From Bacteroidota bacterium (GTDB lineage: Bacteria > Bacteroidota > Ignavibacteria > UBA10030 > UBA6906), in NCBI GenBank assembly GCA_030835135.1, contig JAUQWO010000076.1:203102-267101 (forward strand): DNA of 64,000 nt, in the 5' to 3' direction. The translations under genes were made by a program, and so were the position numbers. Of this stretch, positions 42,770 through 50,825 are shown piece after piece; position 1 is the first letter of the stretch, and each line of letters opens with the position of its first letter. A model generated the notes under the pieces. It had not been told where the DNA came from. It did not search any database and was given only the letters and a program-made list of their open reading frames with translations.

Positions 42770-42797
42770 TTCATCGCTTCCTTACGCGCTTCATCGC
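42770..42797. repeat. Direct repeat TTCATCGC with 20-bp period, candidate LytTR site
   Basis: TTCATCGC occurs at 42770-42777 and again at 42790-42797, exactly 20 bp apart, in the 160-bp gap between the first LytTR gene and the sensor kinase. Flanks agree partly (a pyrimidine-rich CTTCC/GCGCC follows). LytTR proteins bind paired direct repeats about two turns apart, so autoregulation of the sensor/regulator pair is possible. No core promoter was recognised. Confidence 0.4.
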
Positions 42798-42913
42798 GCC
42801 CGCCAGGCATTCCGTCCGGAAATCGGCTACGTTTCTTCCAGTGTGCGACACCGTGCCGCTCCACTACGCCGGTGCCGTACCCCGGTGGACAGGCGTCCAT
42901 CGGTCCTTATCAC

Positions 42914-45900
42914 ATGATGGGTGCGATGATGCAGACGATCCGCCTCCTGATAGTCTGTCTGTTCGCCGCTACCGCCCTCGGCACGGCCGGTGAGCGTCCC
43001 CTGAACGGGCTCGATCCTGCGCGGGAGATCTCTCACTATGCACATCGCGCCTGGACCAAACGGGACGGGCTTCCGCAGAACACCGTCGAGGCCATCGCGC
43101 AGACCCACGATGGCTATCTCTGGTTCGGTACCGTAGAAGGTCTTGTCCGCTTCGATGGCACCTCGTTCCGCGTCTTCTCGGTGCGCAACACGCCCCAGCT
43201 CGGGATGAACTACATCTCGGCGCTGTCCGTCACCCGTGATAGCAGCCTGTACGTCGGGACATATGCGGGCGCTCTCCTGCGCATGCGCGATGGGAACTTC
43301 CGGAGGGTGGCGCCCCTCAAAGGTGCCGACCATATGATGGTCCGCCGGATGGTCGAGGATGCGAAGGGCAACCTCTGGGTCGCCACGACCAATGGCCTGT
43401 ACGTTGTCCGCGGCGATTCGGTCGTTCGCGTGTACACGGTCGCCGATGGTCTCCCTCTCAACGTCGTGATCTCCGTGTGTGAAGCCGCCGATGGGCGCAT
43501 CTTCGTTGCGACCGTGGCCGGCATCTGGGTCATGAACGGCGATTGTTTCGAGCCCTGGATGCGGGGCCTCACGTCGAAGACGGCGCTACCGTTCGACTAC
43601 ACGTTCCTGCGACAGGAGTCGCTCGAATCGATCCCCACCGACCTTCTCTGTGACCGTGATGGCTCTCTCTGGATCGCAACGCGTTCGATGGGCCTCTTCC
43701 GGTACCATGGGGGGGCGCTCACCTCGTACCGCACGGTGGACGATGGGCCGCGTGACGCCGCGATCCAGCGACTGTACAGGGACCAGCGTGGCACGATCTG
43801 GATCGGCACTGTCGGCTATGGACTCTGGCGGTATGCGGGGGGAAGGTTCTCTTCCTACACGTCCGAGGATGGACTCTCCGCGGACGAGGTCATGAGCATG
43901 TTCGAGGACCGCGAAGGCAATCTCTGGGTCGGGGTCTCGTCGGCAGGCGTGAACAGGTTCACCAATAGTACGTTCACGACCTTCCGCGCGGGTTCGTCGG
44001 TCGTCGAGAACATGATCTGGTCGCTGGGGGAAGGCCCGGGCGGTAAGATCTATGCGAGTTCGGCGGCAGGCTCCATTTTCGTCCTGGACAAGTCCCGCTT
44101 CATCCCCGTGCCGGCATTGAGTGCCGTGCATAACGGGATCATCGCCGCGTACCACCAGGACCGGCAGGGTACCTTCTGGCTGGCCGGGAGCGATGGGCTG
44201 GTTCGTGTGAGGGATGGGAAGCCCGTGCGCATCGCGCCCTATGCCGTGAGTGCGCTGGCCGGAGACCGGTATGGCCGCCTCTGGGTGGCGGGTGCGAAAG
44301 GGATCGGGATCATTGCGGACGATGCGATCGTTCCGGTGGTCCTCGGCACGATGAAAGCGCAGCATGATGTCCGGCAGATCCTCTTCGACAGGCGGGGCCG
44401 TGTCTACCTCGTGACGCGCACGTCCGGTCTCGGGTGGTTCACACTCCCTCCGCCCGGCGGAGGCAAGATCGTCGTCGATCCGGCCTCGGTGCAGTGGTCG
44501 ACGCTGGACAACGGGTCGGCAGCGCCCTGGGTGATCGCGGCGACCATCGACACGATGGGGACGGTCTGGATCACGACCATGGGGTCCGGTCTGAAGGTGT
44601 TCCGCGGTGATTCGACGCGCACCCTGACCCCTGCCGATGGTCTTCCGGAGGAAGTGATGTATACCGGTCTGGATGATCGGGCGGGCTGGATGTGGTTCTC
44701 ATCCAACAGTGGCGTCCACCGGGTACGCACGTCCGACCTGTATGAACTGTTGAAGAACGCGGTGCGACACGTCCGGTTCGAATCGTTCGGCATCAGCGAT
44801 GGCATGTACAGCGACGAATGCAACGGCGGACATCAGGCGGGTGGGCTACGGTCCGCGGATGGCAGGCTCTGGTTCCCGACGACGGCAGGAGTGGTGATGG
44901 TGGATACCCACCGCATGCCGCTGAATGCCGTGCCCCCGGCCGTGGTCATCGAGAGAGTGCTGGTCGACAATGTTGAAGGCGTGGCGCGGTCCGGGGCCGA
45001 GTACCCGCCGGGCAATGGTGAGCTCGAATTCCATTTCATGGGGATGAGTTATGGCGCGCCCGAGCGGGTGCGCTACCGGTATCTCCTGGAGGGTTTCAAT
45101 CGTCAGTGGATCGATGCGGGCGACCGGCATGATGCGTTCTATACGAACATCCCGCCCGGCACCTACCGGTTCCGTGTGCAGGCGGTGAATGGAAGCGGCA
45201 CGTGGAACCTCGACGGGGCCGCGGTGACGTTCACGCTCCGTCCGCATTTCTATCAGACCTCCTGGTTCATCCTGCTCGTGGCGGCGGGGATCATCGGCGC
45301 CGTGTTGCTGGGCATGTACATCTACAAGCGCTACCGCGACCGTGAGGTCATCGCATCGCAGCTGGAGTCCGAACTTGCCCGGGCCCAGGTGCAGATCCTG
45401 GAGATGCAACTGCAACCGCATTTCCTATTCAACACGCTGAACAGCATCATGGTGCTCATCCGGCAGGAGCCCGATATGGCGAGCCGGATGGTGGCACGCC
45501 TGAGCGAGTTCCTCCGGCTGACGCTGGATAGCGCCGGGATGCAGGAGGTGACCCTGCGCCGTGAGCTGGAGTTCCTGGAGAAGTACCTGCACATCGAGCG
45601 GATCCGGTTCGGCGACCGTCTGCAGATCGAACAGCATGTCGACCCGGGGGCCCTGGATGCCCTGGTCCCCAATCTCCTCCTGCAGCCCATCGTCGAGAAT
45701 GCCATCCGCCATGGCGTGTCACGGAAGCGCGGGCCGGCGATGATCGCGATCTCCGCGGAACGGCACAATGGGACGGTCACGCTGCACGTGCGGGACAATG
45801 GTGTGGGGCTTCCCACCCGGACCGGCGGAGGGCTCAAGGAAGGGATCGGTATCCGGAACACGCGGCAGCGGCTGCAACATCTGTACGGCAAGGAATTCTC

Positions 45901-45976
45901 GTTTGCCCTCGACAGTCCCCCGGAAGGCGGCGTCGATGTCGGTCTCACGTTTCCGTTCCACAGTGGGAGCACCTGA
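42914..45976 (+). CDS. Beta-propeller sensor histidine kinase (Reg_prop/Y_Y_Y, LytS-type kinase)
   Basis: About 1020 residues. A signal sequence (MMQTIRLLIVCLFAATALG) leads into a long periplasmic domain of two-component-regulator propeller repeats, seen as recurring DGYLWFGT/GNLWVATTNGL-like motifs to about residue 700. A Y_Y_Y-like domain (YRYLLEGFNRQW) follows, then one membrane helix (about 784-805), a short coiled coil and a LytS-type kinase. The phosphorylated histidine is H836 in QLQPHFLFNTLN, and the ATP-binding N-box is LLLQPIVENAIRHG. The start is uncertain between ATGs at 42914, 42917, 42926 and 42929. Such sensors in Bacteroidota often detect oligosaccharides. There is no receiver or DNA-binding domain, so it signals to the regulator encoded two bases downstream. 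Confidence 0.92.
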   Translation: MMGAMMQTIRLLIVCLFAATALGTAGERPLNGLDPAREISHYAHRAWTKRDGLPQNTVEAIAQTHDGYLWFGTVEGLVRFDGTSFRVFSVRNTPQLGMNYISALSVTRDSSLYVGTYAGALLRMRDGNFRRVAPLKGADHMMVRRMVEDAKGNLWVATTNGLYVVRGDSVVRVYTVADGLPLNVVISVCEAADGRIFVATVAGIWVMNGDCFEPWMRGLTSKTALPFDYTFLRQESLESIPTDLLCDRDGSLWIATRSMGLFRYHGGALTSYRTVDDGPRDAAIQRLYRDQRGTIWIGTVGYGLWRYAGGRFSSYTSEDGLSADEVMSMFEDREGNLWVGVSSAGVNRFTNSTFTTFRAGSSVVENMIWSLGEGPGGKIYASSAAGSIFVLDKSRFIPVPALSAVHNGIIAAYHQDRQGTFWLAGSDGLVRVRDGKPVRIAPYAVSALAGDRYGRLWVAGAKGIGIIADDAIVPVVLGTMKAQHDVRQILFDRRGRVYLVTRTSGLGWFTLPPPGGGKIVVDPASVQWSTLDNGSAAPWVIAATIDTMGTVWITTMGSGLKVFRGDSTRTLTPADGLPEEVMYTGLDDRAGWMWFSSNSGVHRVRTSDLYELLKNAVRHVRFESFGISDGMYSDECNGGHQAGGLRSADGRLWFPTTAGVVMVDTHRMPLNAVPPAVVIERVLVDNVEGVARSGAEYPPGNGELEFHFMGMSYGAPERVRYRYLLEGFNRQWIDAGDRHDAFYTNIPPGTYRFRVQAVNGSGTWNLDGAAVTFTLRPHFYQTSWFILLVAAGIIGAVLLGMYIYKRYRDREVIASQLESELARAQVQILEMQLQPHFLFNTLNSIMVLIRQEPDMASRMVARLSEFLRLTLDSAGMQEVTLRRELEFLEKYLHIERIRFGDRLQIEQHVDPGALDALVPNLLLQPIVENAIRHGVSRKRGPAMIAISAERHNGTVTLHVRDNGVGLPTRTGGGLKEGIGIRNTRQRLQHLYGKEFSFALDSPPEGGVDVGLTFPFHSGST

Positions 45977-45978
45977 GC

Positions 45979-46749
45979 ATGGACCGTATTCGCACACTGA
46001 TCGTCGATGATGAACCGCTCGCGCGGCGCGGGCTTCGCACCGCGCTGGAAAAGGACCGGGAGATCGAGATCGTGGATGAGGCCGCCGATGGGCCCGAGGC
46101 GCTCGAGAAGATCAGGAGCATCAAGCCCGACCTCGTATTCCTGGACATCCAGATGCCCGAGTTGAACGGGTTCGAGGTGCTGGACAGTCTTGGCGCGGAT
46201 GAGATCCCGATGGTCGTGTTCGTCACCGCCTACGACCAGTATGCCTTGAATGCATTCCAGGTGCACGCACTGGACTATCTGCTCAAGCCGTATGAGGACG
46301 ACCGTCTGCTGGAAGCCGTGGACCGGGCAAAGGGGCAGTTGCGTCAGAAGAATGGCTCTTCACCGATGAAGCGCGTCCAGGAGATGCTCGACACCACGCG
46401 CGCGGAGCGCTCCCGCGTTGGCCGCATCATGGTGCGGAGCGGGGGGCGCATCACGTTCGTGCGCGTGGAGGACGTGGACTGGATCGAAGCCCAGGGGGAT
46501 TACATCTGCCTGCATACGCAGGGGAAGAAGCATCTCATCCGCGAGAAGATCAGTGACATGGAGACCCAGCTCTCCCCGGAGCATTTCCTGAGGATCCACC
46601 GGTCGACGATGGTGAACGTGACCCGTATCCGCGAAATGCAGCCCATGTTCCATGGAGAGTATGCGGTCGTCCTGCAGGACGGGACCCGGCTCACGATGAG
46701 CCGCTCCTTCCGGGACAGGGTGTTCGAACGGTTGACGGGGACGCAATGA
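45979..46749 (+). CDS. LytTR-family response regulator (intact receiver)
   Basis: A 256-residue response regulator. The receiver has all key residues: acidic D10-D11-E12, phosphoacceptor D56 in VFLDIQMPE, T83 and K103 in LLKPYED. The C-terminal LytTR domain (about 148-250) binds DNA as a dimer at direct repeats. It starts two bases after the sensor kinase stop and is its obvious partner. Same length as the degenerate-receiver paralogue at 41983-42753, which points to a local duplication followed by loss of phosphorylation residues in the other copy. Confidence 0.95.
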   Translation: MDRIRTLIVDDEPLARRGLRTALEKDREIEIVDEAADGPEALEKIRSIKPDLVFLDIQMPELNGFEVLDSLGADEIPMVVFVTAYDQYALNAFQVHALDYLLKPYEDDRLLEAVDRAKGQLRQKNGSSPMKRVQEMLDTTRAERSRVGRIMVRSGGRITFVRVEDVDWIEAQGDYICLHTQGKKHLIREKISDMETQLSPEHFLRIHRSTMVNVTRIREMQPMFHGEYAVVLQDGTRLTMSRSFRDRVFERLTGTQ

Positions 46750-46759
46750 ACAGGCCGGA

Positions 46760-46795
46760 CGCGGATGGCGCCCGGGAGGAGTGGGGCCATCCGCG
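46760..46795. terminator. Strong hairpin between convergent genes, probable bidirectional terminator
   Basis: Perfect 10-bp arms at 46760-46769 and 46786-46795 can be extended by three more G-C pairs past a bulged G, leaving a 9-base loop. It lies between the end of the response-regulator gene (46749) and the end of the HEAT-repeat gene (46814, other strand). Neither side has a clear T-tract. Confidence 0.55.
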
Positions 46796-46813
46796 CTGAG
46801 GGTCCGACCCGCG

Positions 46814-47266
46814 TTACCGGCTTCCGTATTCGACCGGAGCCGCCGGTGTGACCGCAACAAATTCGAACGATCCGGGCTGGACGTACTGGTTGTAGAACCA
46901 GGCACAGAGTGTCCTGACCCGTTCGCTCGCATCATATTTGGCCGCCTGTTTCACCGCATACACGCCCCGGGGTTCTCCGATCCGGCACAACGACAGGGCT
47001 GCCACGATCCGCGATGATTCTTCCTGCTCGCTCCGCAGCATCTGCATCAGCGGCACCACCGCACGGGTGGCCTTCTCTTCGCCAAGCATGAATGCGGCAC
47101 TCTCCTTCAGACCCTTGTTCTGGGCCGCAAGGCCGTTCATCAGGTTGCTGACGACGATATCGCGGGTGACCTTCGGGTAGACCATCACCTTGTCCTCTGC
47201 CACGGCCGGTATCGCGATCGCGATCAGCAGCGCCGCGACGATCCCACGCTTCCACGCTGTTCTCAT
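46814..47266 (-). CDS. Small exported HEAT-repeat protein
   Basis: A 150-residue protein with a signal peptide (MRTAWKRGIVAALLIAIAIPAVA, cleavage near residue 23). The mature part is helical and shows HEAT-like units, for example GLKESAAFMLGEEKATRAVV followed by EESSRIVAALSLCRIGEPRG and a third unit. HEAT repeats mediate protein binding; no catalytic motif is seen. The start at 47266 has a very good GGAGGG site; the frame continues far upstream but without coding character. It stands alone, convergent with the two-component genes and divergent from the TonB receptor. A possible TATATT -10 element lies at 47309-47314 on this strand, with a weak -35. Confidence 0.8.
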   Translation of the reverse strand: MRTAWKRGIVAALLIAIAIPAVAEDKVMVYPKVTRDIVVSNLMNGLAAQNKGLKESAAFMLGEEKATRAVVPLMQMLRSEQEESSRIVAALSLCRIGEPRGVYAVKQAAKYDASERVRTLCAWFYNQYVQPGSFEFVAVTPAAPVEYGSR

Positions 47267-47798
47267 GTTGCCCTCCTTTGATGATGTACCGCTCCTGGTC
47301 TCTGCCTGAATATACAGCATCAGTTCCGGAATGGATGCGCGAATGGGACAGAGCCGCCGAATCCTGAGACGAATGTGTCGCGAAACAGGATGAGCGTGTG
47401 CTCCGTGTCGCTGTACGCACCTGCCGGACGTGTTCGGCTTCTCCATTCCGGCGTTGAAAACACGCAACTCATCGCAAACGCGTTGTCGGGGCAGCACGCA
47501 CATCGTACCATGTGCTACCATGCGAACCTGAGAGACATGACACCCGCCGGGCAGCATCCGGGGGACGAACAGTCCTGGTGAGTGGAGACGGAGAGCCGCT
47601 CCGGCGGGTGCGTGTACAGGGCATGGCCAGGGAGGTGATGCAGTGCACGAATTGCTACTCCTTTCGTAGTACCGGTGGTTCCCCCAGTACCCGTCGTCGT
47701 TCCGGCCGCATGAGGGTGCGGGCGCACGCGCATGTGTCCTGTCATTCATGCGCCCGGGCGTCGACACAGTCATTCACTATCCCCAAGGGAGATATCCC
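47267..47798. other. 532-bp intergenic region upstream of TonB-dependent receptor
   Basis: No gene is recognised here. A possible promoter for the receptor is TTGTCG (47483-47488), a 17-base spacer and TACCAT (47506-47511), of moderate quality; TACCATG is repeated at 47506-47512 and 47516-47522. A perfect 10-bp inverted repeat follows at 47541-47610. If this promoter is used, the leader of the receptor mRNA would be about 280 bases long. No cobalamin-riboswitch box was found. Confidence 0.4.
47541..47610 (+). repeat. Long-range perfect inverted repeat in the leader of the TonB receptor
   Basis: CACCCGCCGG at 47541-47550 pairs perfectly with CCGGCGGGTG at 47601-47610 across 50 bases. The interior can form a small GGAC/GTCC hairpin. 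A folded RNA element in the long leader is possible, but the interior pairing is weak and GC-rich DNA yields such repeats by chance. Confidence 0.35.
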
Positions 47799-50700
47799 AT
47801 GAAGTCACAACGGATACTGCTTGTGACGCTCCTGCTGTTGATGCCGGCGCTCGTGCTGGCTTCCGGCAAGATCCGTGGCAAGATCGTCGATAAGGACAGC
47901 CGCGATGCGCTCGTCGGCGCGAATGTGTCGATCATCGGCACGGCGCTCGGCGCGGCAGCGGATGTCAACGGCGATTACATGATTCTGAATGTGCCCCCGG
48001 GCCTCTACACGGTCAGGGCGACATTTGTCGGGTATGCATCGACCACCGTGTCGAACATCCGCGTGAACAACGATCTGACCACCACGCTGGACCTGGCGCT
48101 CTCCACCGAAGCGGTTGCGCTGCAGGCCGTGGAGATCGTCGCGGAGCGCCCGCTGGTGAACAAGAACGCCACGAACGCGGTGCGCATCAACACCGCTGAA
48201 GACCTTGCCGCACTGCCGGTCCGGGGCGTCAATAACATCCTGGCCCTGACGCCGGGGGTGGTTCTTCAGGACGGCGCCGTGTTCATCCGGGGCGGCAGGC
48301 AGGACGAGACCGGATATTATCTGGAAGGCGTGAATATCCGCAACCCGCTCACCGGTGCGCGCGCTGTGACACTGGTGCAGGATGCCATTGAGGAGATCCA
48401 GGTGCAGGCCGGCGGCTACAGCGCGGAATTCGGCGGGGCCAATGCCGGCATCATCCAGCAGCAGCTCAGGACGGGCTCGTCCCAGTGGAAGGCCAGCCTG
48501 CAGTACATCACGGACAATGTGACGCTCAAGCCGAAGAGCAGTGCCCTCGACGGGAAAAAGCGGCTGGGCGCGAACTGGTTCGGATATAACGAACTGACCG
48601 CGAGCGTGAGTGGCCCGGTGTCGTCGGACAGGATCCGGGTGTTCGGGTTGTTCAACTATCTGTACCAGCGCGACCAGAACCCATTGCCGTACGCAGGCAT
48701 CGACGTCGGACCTGTCGTCGGACAGACAGGCGATACGATCAATCTGACCTACCCGGCCGGTGCCCTCCGGAGGAACCCGCGTTTGGATCTGACCGGAACC
48801 GCGACCGTCATGATGGACCTGTCGCCGGTCACGCTGCGCCTCGCCGGCACGTTCACGGCGACGACGCAATACAATGCGTACAATTCGCACCGGAACGCAG
48901 GGGCGATCTCGAACATCTTGAACGAGGCACGCATCGAGGAGATCAATCAGCGGAATGGCTCCGCCAGTCTGAAGATGACCCACCTGCTGTCGCCGAACTC
49001 ATTCTATGAGGTGACGCTGGGCTATTTCCTGCAGACGCAGAAGCAATGGGACCCGTATCTGCAGGACGATTTCCTGCACTATGGCGACAGCGTGGCCAAC
49101 GCGAATGCCGGCTGGGTGTGGAACCGGACGGCAGCGGACGTGGCCAGCGGCCAGACGGGCCGCTATCTCCGCCCGACGCGCAAGATCCTGTACGACTTCG
49201 CGTTCAATGCGCCGGGTGATGTGCTTTCCGCCTATGCAAAATTCCGCCGCGAGAACATAAGCGCGAGCGGCGCCTTCGTCACCCAGATCGGCAAAGAGCA
49301 CTCGCTCAAGATCGGCGGCGATTTCCAGCGCTATACGATCCGCAACTATTCCTGGGGCAACGAAGCGGTGTTCACGATCGCCGGCTTGATGGCGGCAAAT
49401 GACGCGCTCGCGGACAACAATCCGAACAAGGTATCGCGCGAGCAGATCCTGATCAATTCCGGCGTGAACAACTATGGGTACGATGTGTGGGGGAACGAGG
49501 TCTCGGCGGACGGATTCCTGGGTGCGCGTCATCCGGTGTTCGCCTCCGCGTACATCCAGGACAAGATCGAGTACAACGATCTTGTCATGAACATCGGGGT
49601 GCGCTACGATTACATCAACATCGACAACTACGCCTATCTGGATCCGTCCCGGCCCGAACTGGCGATCGATCCGTACAATGGCGCCATCAATCAGGCGGGG
49701 CTGGTCAAGACCGGTGCGTTCCACGGGATCAGCCCGCGTATCGGTCTGTCGTTCCCGGTGACCGACCGGACGGTGTTCCACACACAGTTCGGGCAGTTCG
49801 TCCAGCAGTCGCGCCTGGCCGACGTGTACAACGGGCTCTACTTCATCGGGAACAATGTCCGCGGCGGCTTCTACATCCACAGCCCCGTCGGCTATGATGT
49901 CCGTCCGACGCGCACGACACAGTATGAGGTGGGCTTCACCCAGCAGATGGGCGATTTTGCATCCTTTGATATCACGGCATACTACAAGGATATCAAGGAC
50001 CAGGTGGTATATGAGCAATGGGACACCGCGCCGAGTTCACCGATCGGTGCCTACTCGGCGCTGGCGAACGGTGACTTTGCGACCACCAAGGGCGTGGAGG
50101 TGACGTTCACCATGCGGCGGACGAAGCGTCTGCAGGCGAATGCCTCGCTGTCCTTCCAGGATGCGCGCGGCACGGGTTCCTTCCCGAACTCCGCCCGTGG
50201 GATCGTGGGTGCGCCGCTCGACGGCGTGACCCAGTTCAAGCCGTTGTACGTGTCGCCGCTGGAGTACAACAACGCCATCCGCGGCAACGTGAATCTGGAT
50301 TACCGGTTCGGTGACAATGAAGGCGGACCGGTGCTGGAGCGCCTGGGTGCCTCTGCGCTGATCTCGTTCAACAGCGGTCACCCCTACACGCGCGGCGTGG
50401 GCGGAGCGGACCTCGAAGGCGAGGCCCGGAGCCGCACTCCTGTGGAGGCGTTGAATGCATCGACGACCCCCTGGGTGTTCCAGGTGGACCTGCGGATCGA
50501 CAAGACCGTCCGCCTGTTCAATACGCTCAACGCGAACCTGTTCATCCATGTCATCAATCTGTTCGATACGAAGAACGTCCAGAATGTCTTCCTGCGCACG
50601 GGTTCCACCGATGACGACGGCGTGCTGAGTAATCCGTCACTGGGCGGTGCGTTGGTGAACACGTACGGCCCGCGGTATGCTGATGTCTATCGCGCCATCA

Positions 50701-50807
50701 ACGTCGACTATTACGAACGCTACCAGAACGCCGTCGCTCTGCAGACCGTGCCGTTCTTCTACGGCCCGCCGCGCCAGATCCGCTTCGGCGTGCGGCTTGA
50801 GTACTAA
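47799..50807 (+). CDS. TonB-dependent outer-membrane receptor with carboxypeptidase-regulatory-like N-terminal domain
   Basis: A 1002-residue outer-membrane protein. A signal peptide (1-22, ending VLAS) is followed by a carboxypeptidase-regulatory-like beta-sandwich (GKIRGKIVDKDSRDALVGAN). Next come the plug domain (about 110-230, with DGAVFIRGGRQDETGYYLEG) and a 22-strand barrel ending in the aromatic C-terminus IRFGVRLEY. This arrangement is common in Bacteroidota/Ignavibacteria. There is no SusD partner, so it is not a classical glycan SusC. The ATG at 47799 has AAGGGAG at 47785-47791. The two following genes encode a T9SS-sorted protein and a PorV-like protein, suggesting a surface complex. 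The ligand is unknown. Confidence 0.92.
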   Translation: MKSQRILLVTLLLLMPALVLASGKIRGKIVDKDSRDALVGANVSIIGTALGAAADVNGDYMILNVPPGLYTVRATFVGYASTTVSNIRVNNDLTTTLDLALSTEAVALQAVEIVAERPLVNKNATNAVRINTAEDLAALPVRGVNNILALTPGVVLQDGAVFIRGGRQDETGYYLEGVNIRNPLTGARAVTLVQDAIEEIQVQAGGYSAEFGGANAGIIQQQLRTGSSQWKASLQYITDNVTLKPKSSALDGKKRLGANWFGYNELTASVSGPVSSDRIRVFGLFNYLYQRDQNPLPYAGIDVGPVVGQTGDTINLTYPAGALRRNPRLDLTGTATVMMDLSPVTLRLAGTFTATTQYNAYNSHRNAGAISNILNEARIEEINQRNGSASLKMTHLLSPNSFYEVTLGYFLQTQKQWDPYLQDDFLHYGDSVANANAGWVWNRTAADVASGQTGRYLRPTRKILYDFAFNAPGDVLSAYAKFRRENISASGAFVTQIGKEHSLKIGGDFQRYTIRNYSWGNEAVFTIAGLMAANDALADNNPNKVSREQILINSGVNNYGYDVWGNEVSADGFLGARHPVFASAYIQDKIEYNDLVMNIGVRYDYINIDNYAYLDPSRPELAIDPYNGAINQAGLVKTGAFHGISPRIGLSFPVTDRTVFHTQFGQFVQQSRLADVYNGLYFIGNNVRGGFYIHSPVGYDVRPTRTTQYEVGFTQQMGDFASFDITAYYKDIKDQVVYEQWDTAPSSPIGAYSALANGDFATTKGVEVTFTMRRTKRLQANASLSFQDARGTGSFPNSARGIVGAPLDGVTQFKPLYVSPLEYNNAIRGNVNLDYRFGDNEGGPVLERLGASALISFNSGHPYTRGVGGADLEGEARSRTPVEALNASTTPWVFQVDLRIDKTVRLFNTLNANLFIHVINLFDTKNVQNVFLRTGSTDDDGVLSNPSLGGALVNTYGPRYADVYRAINVDYYERYQNAVALQTVPFFYGPPRQIRFGVRLEY

Positions 50808-50825
50808 ACGGGAGGATCACCATCC

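Noticed and set aside
47267-47798. Cobalamin riboswitch before the TonB-dependent receptor
   Set aside because: A long leader and a corrinoid theme made this worth checking, but no B12-box-like sequence was found, and the receptor is not clearly BtuB-like.
47799-50807. SusC of a SusC/SusD glycan-uptake pair
   Set aside because: No SusD-like lipoprotein gene is next to it; the following genes encode a type IX cargo and a PorV-like barrel.
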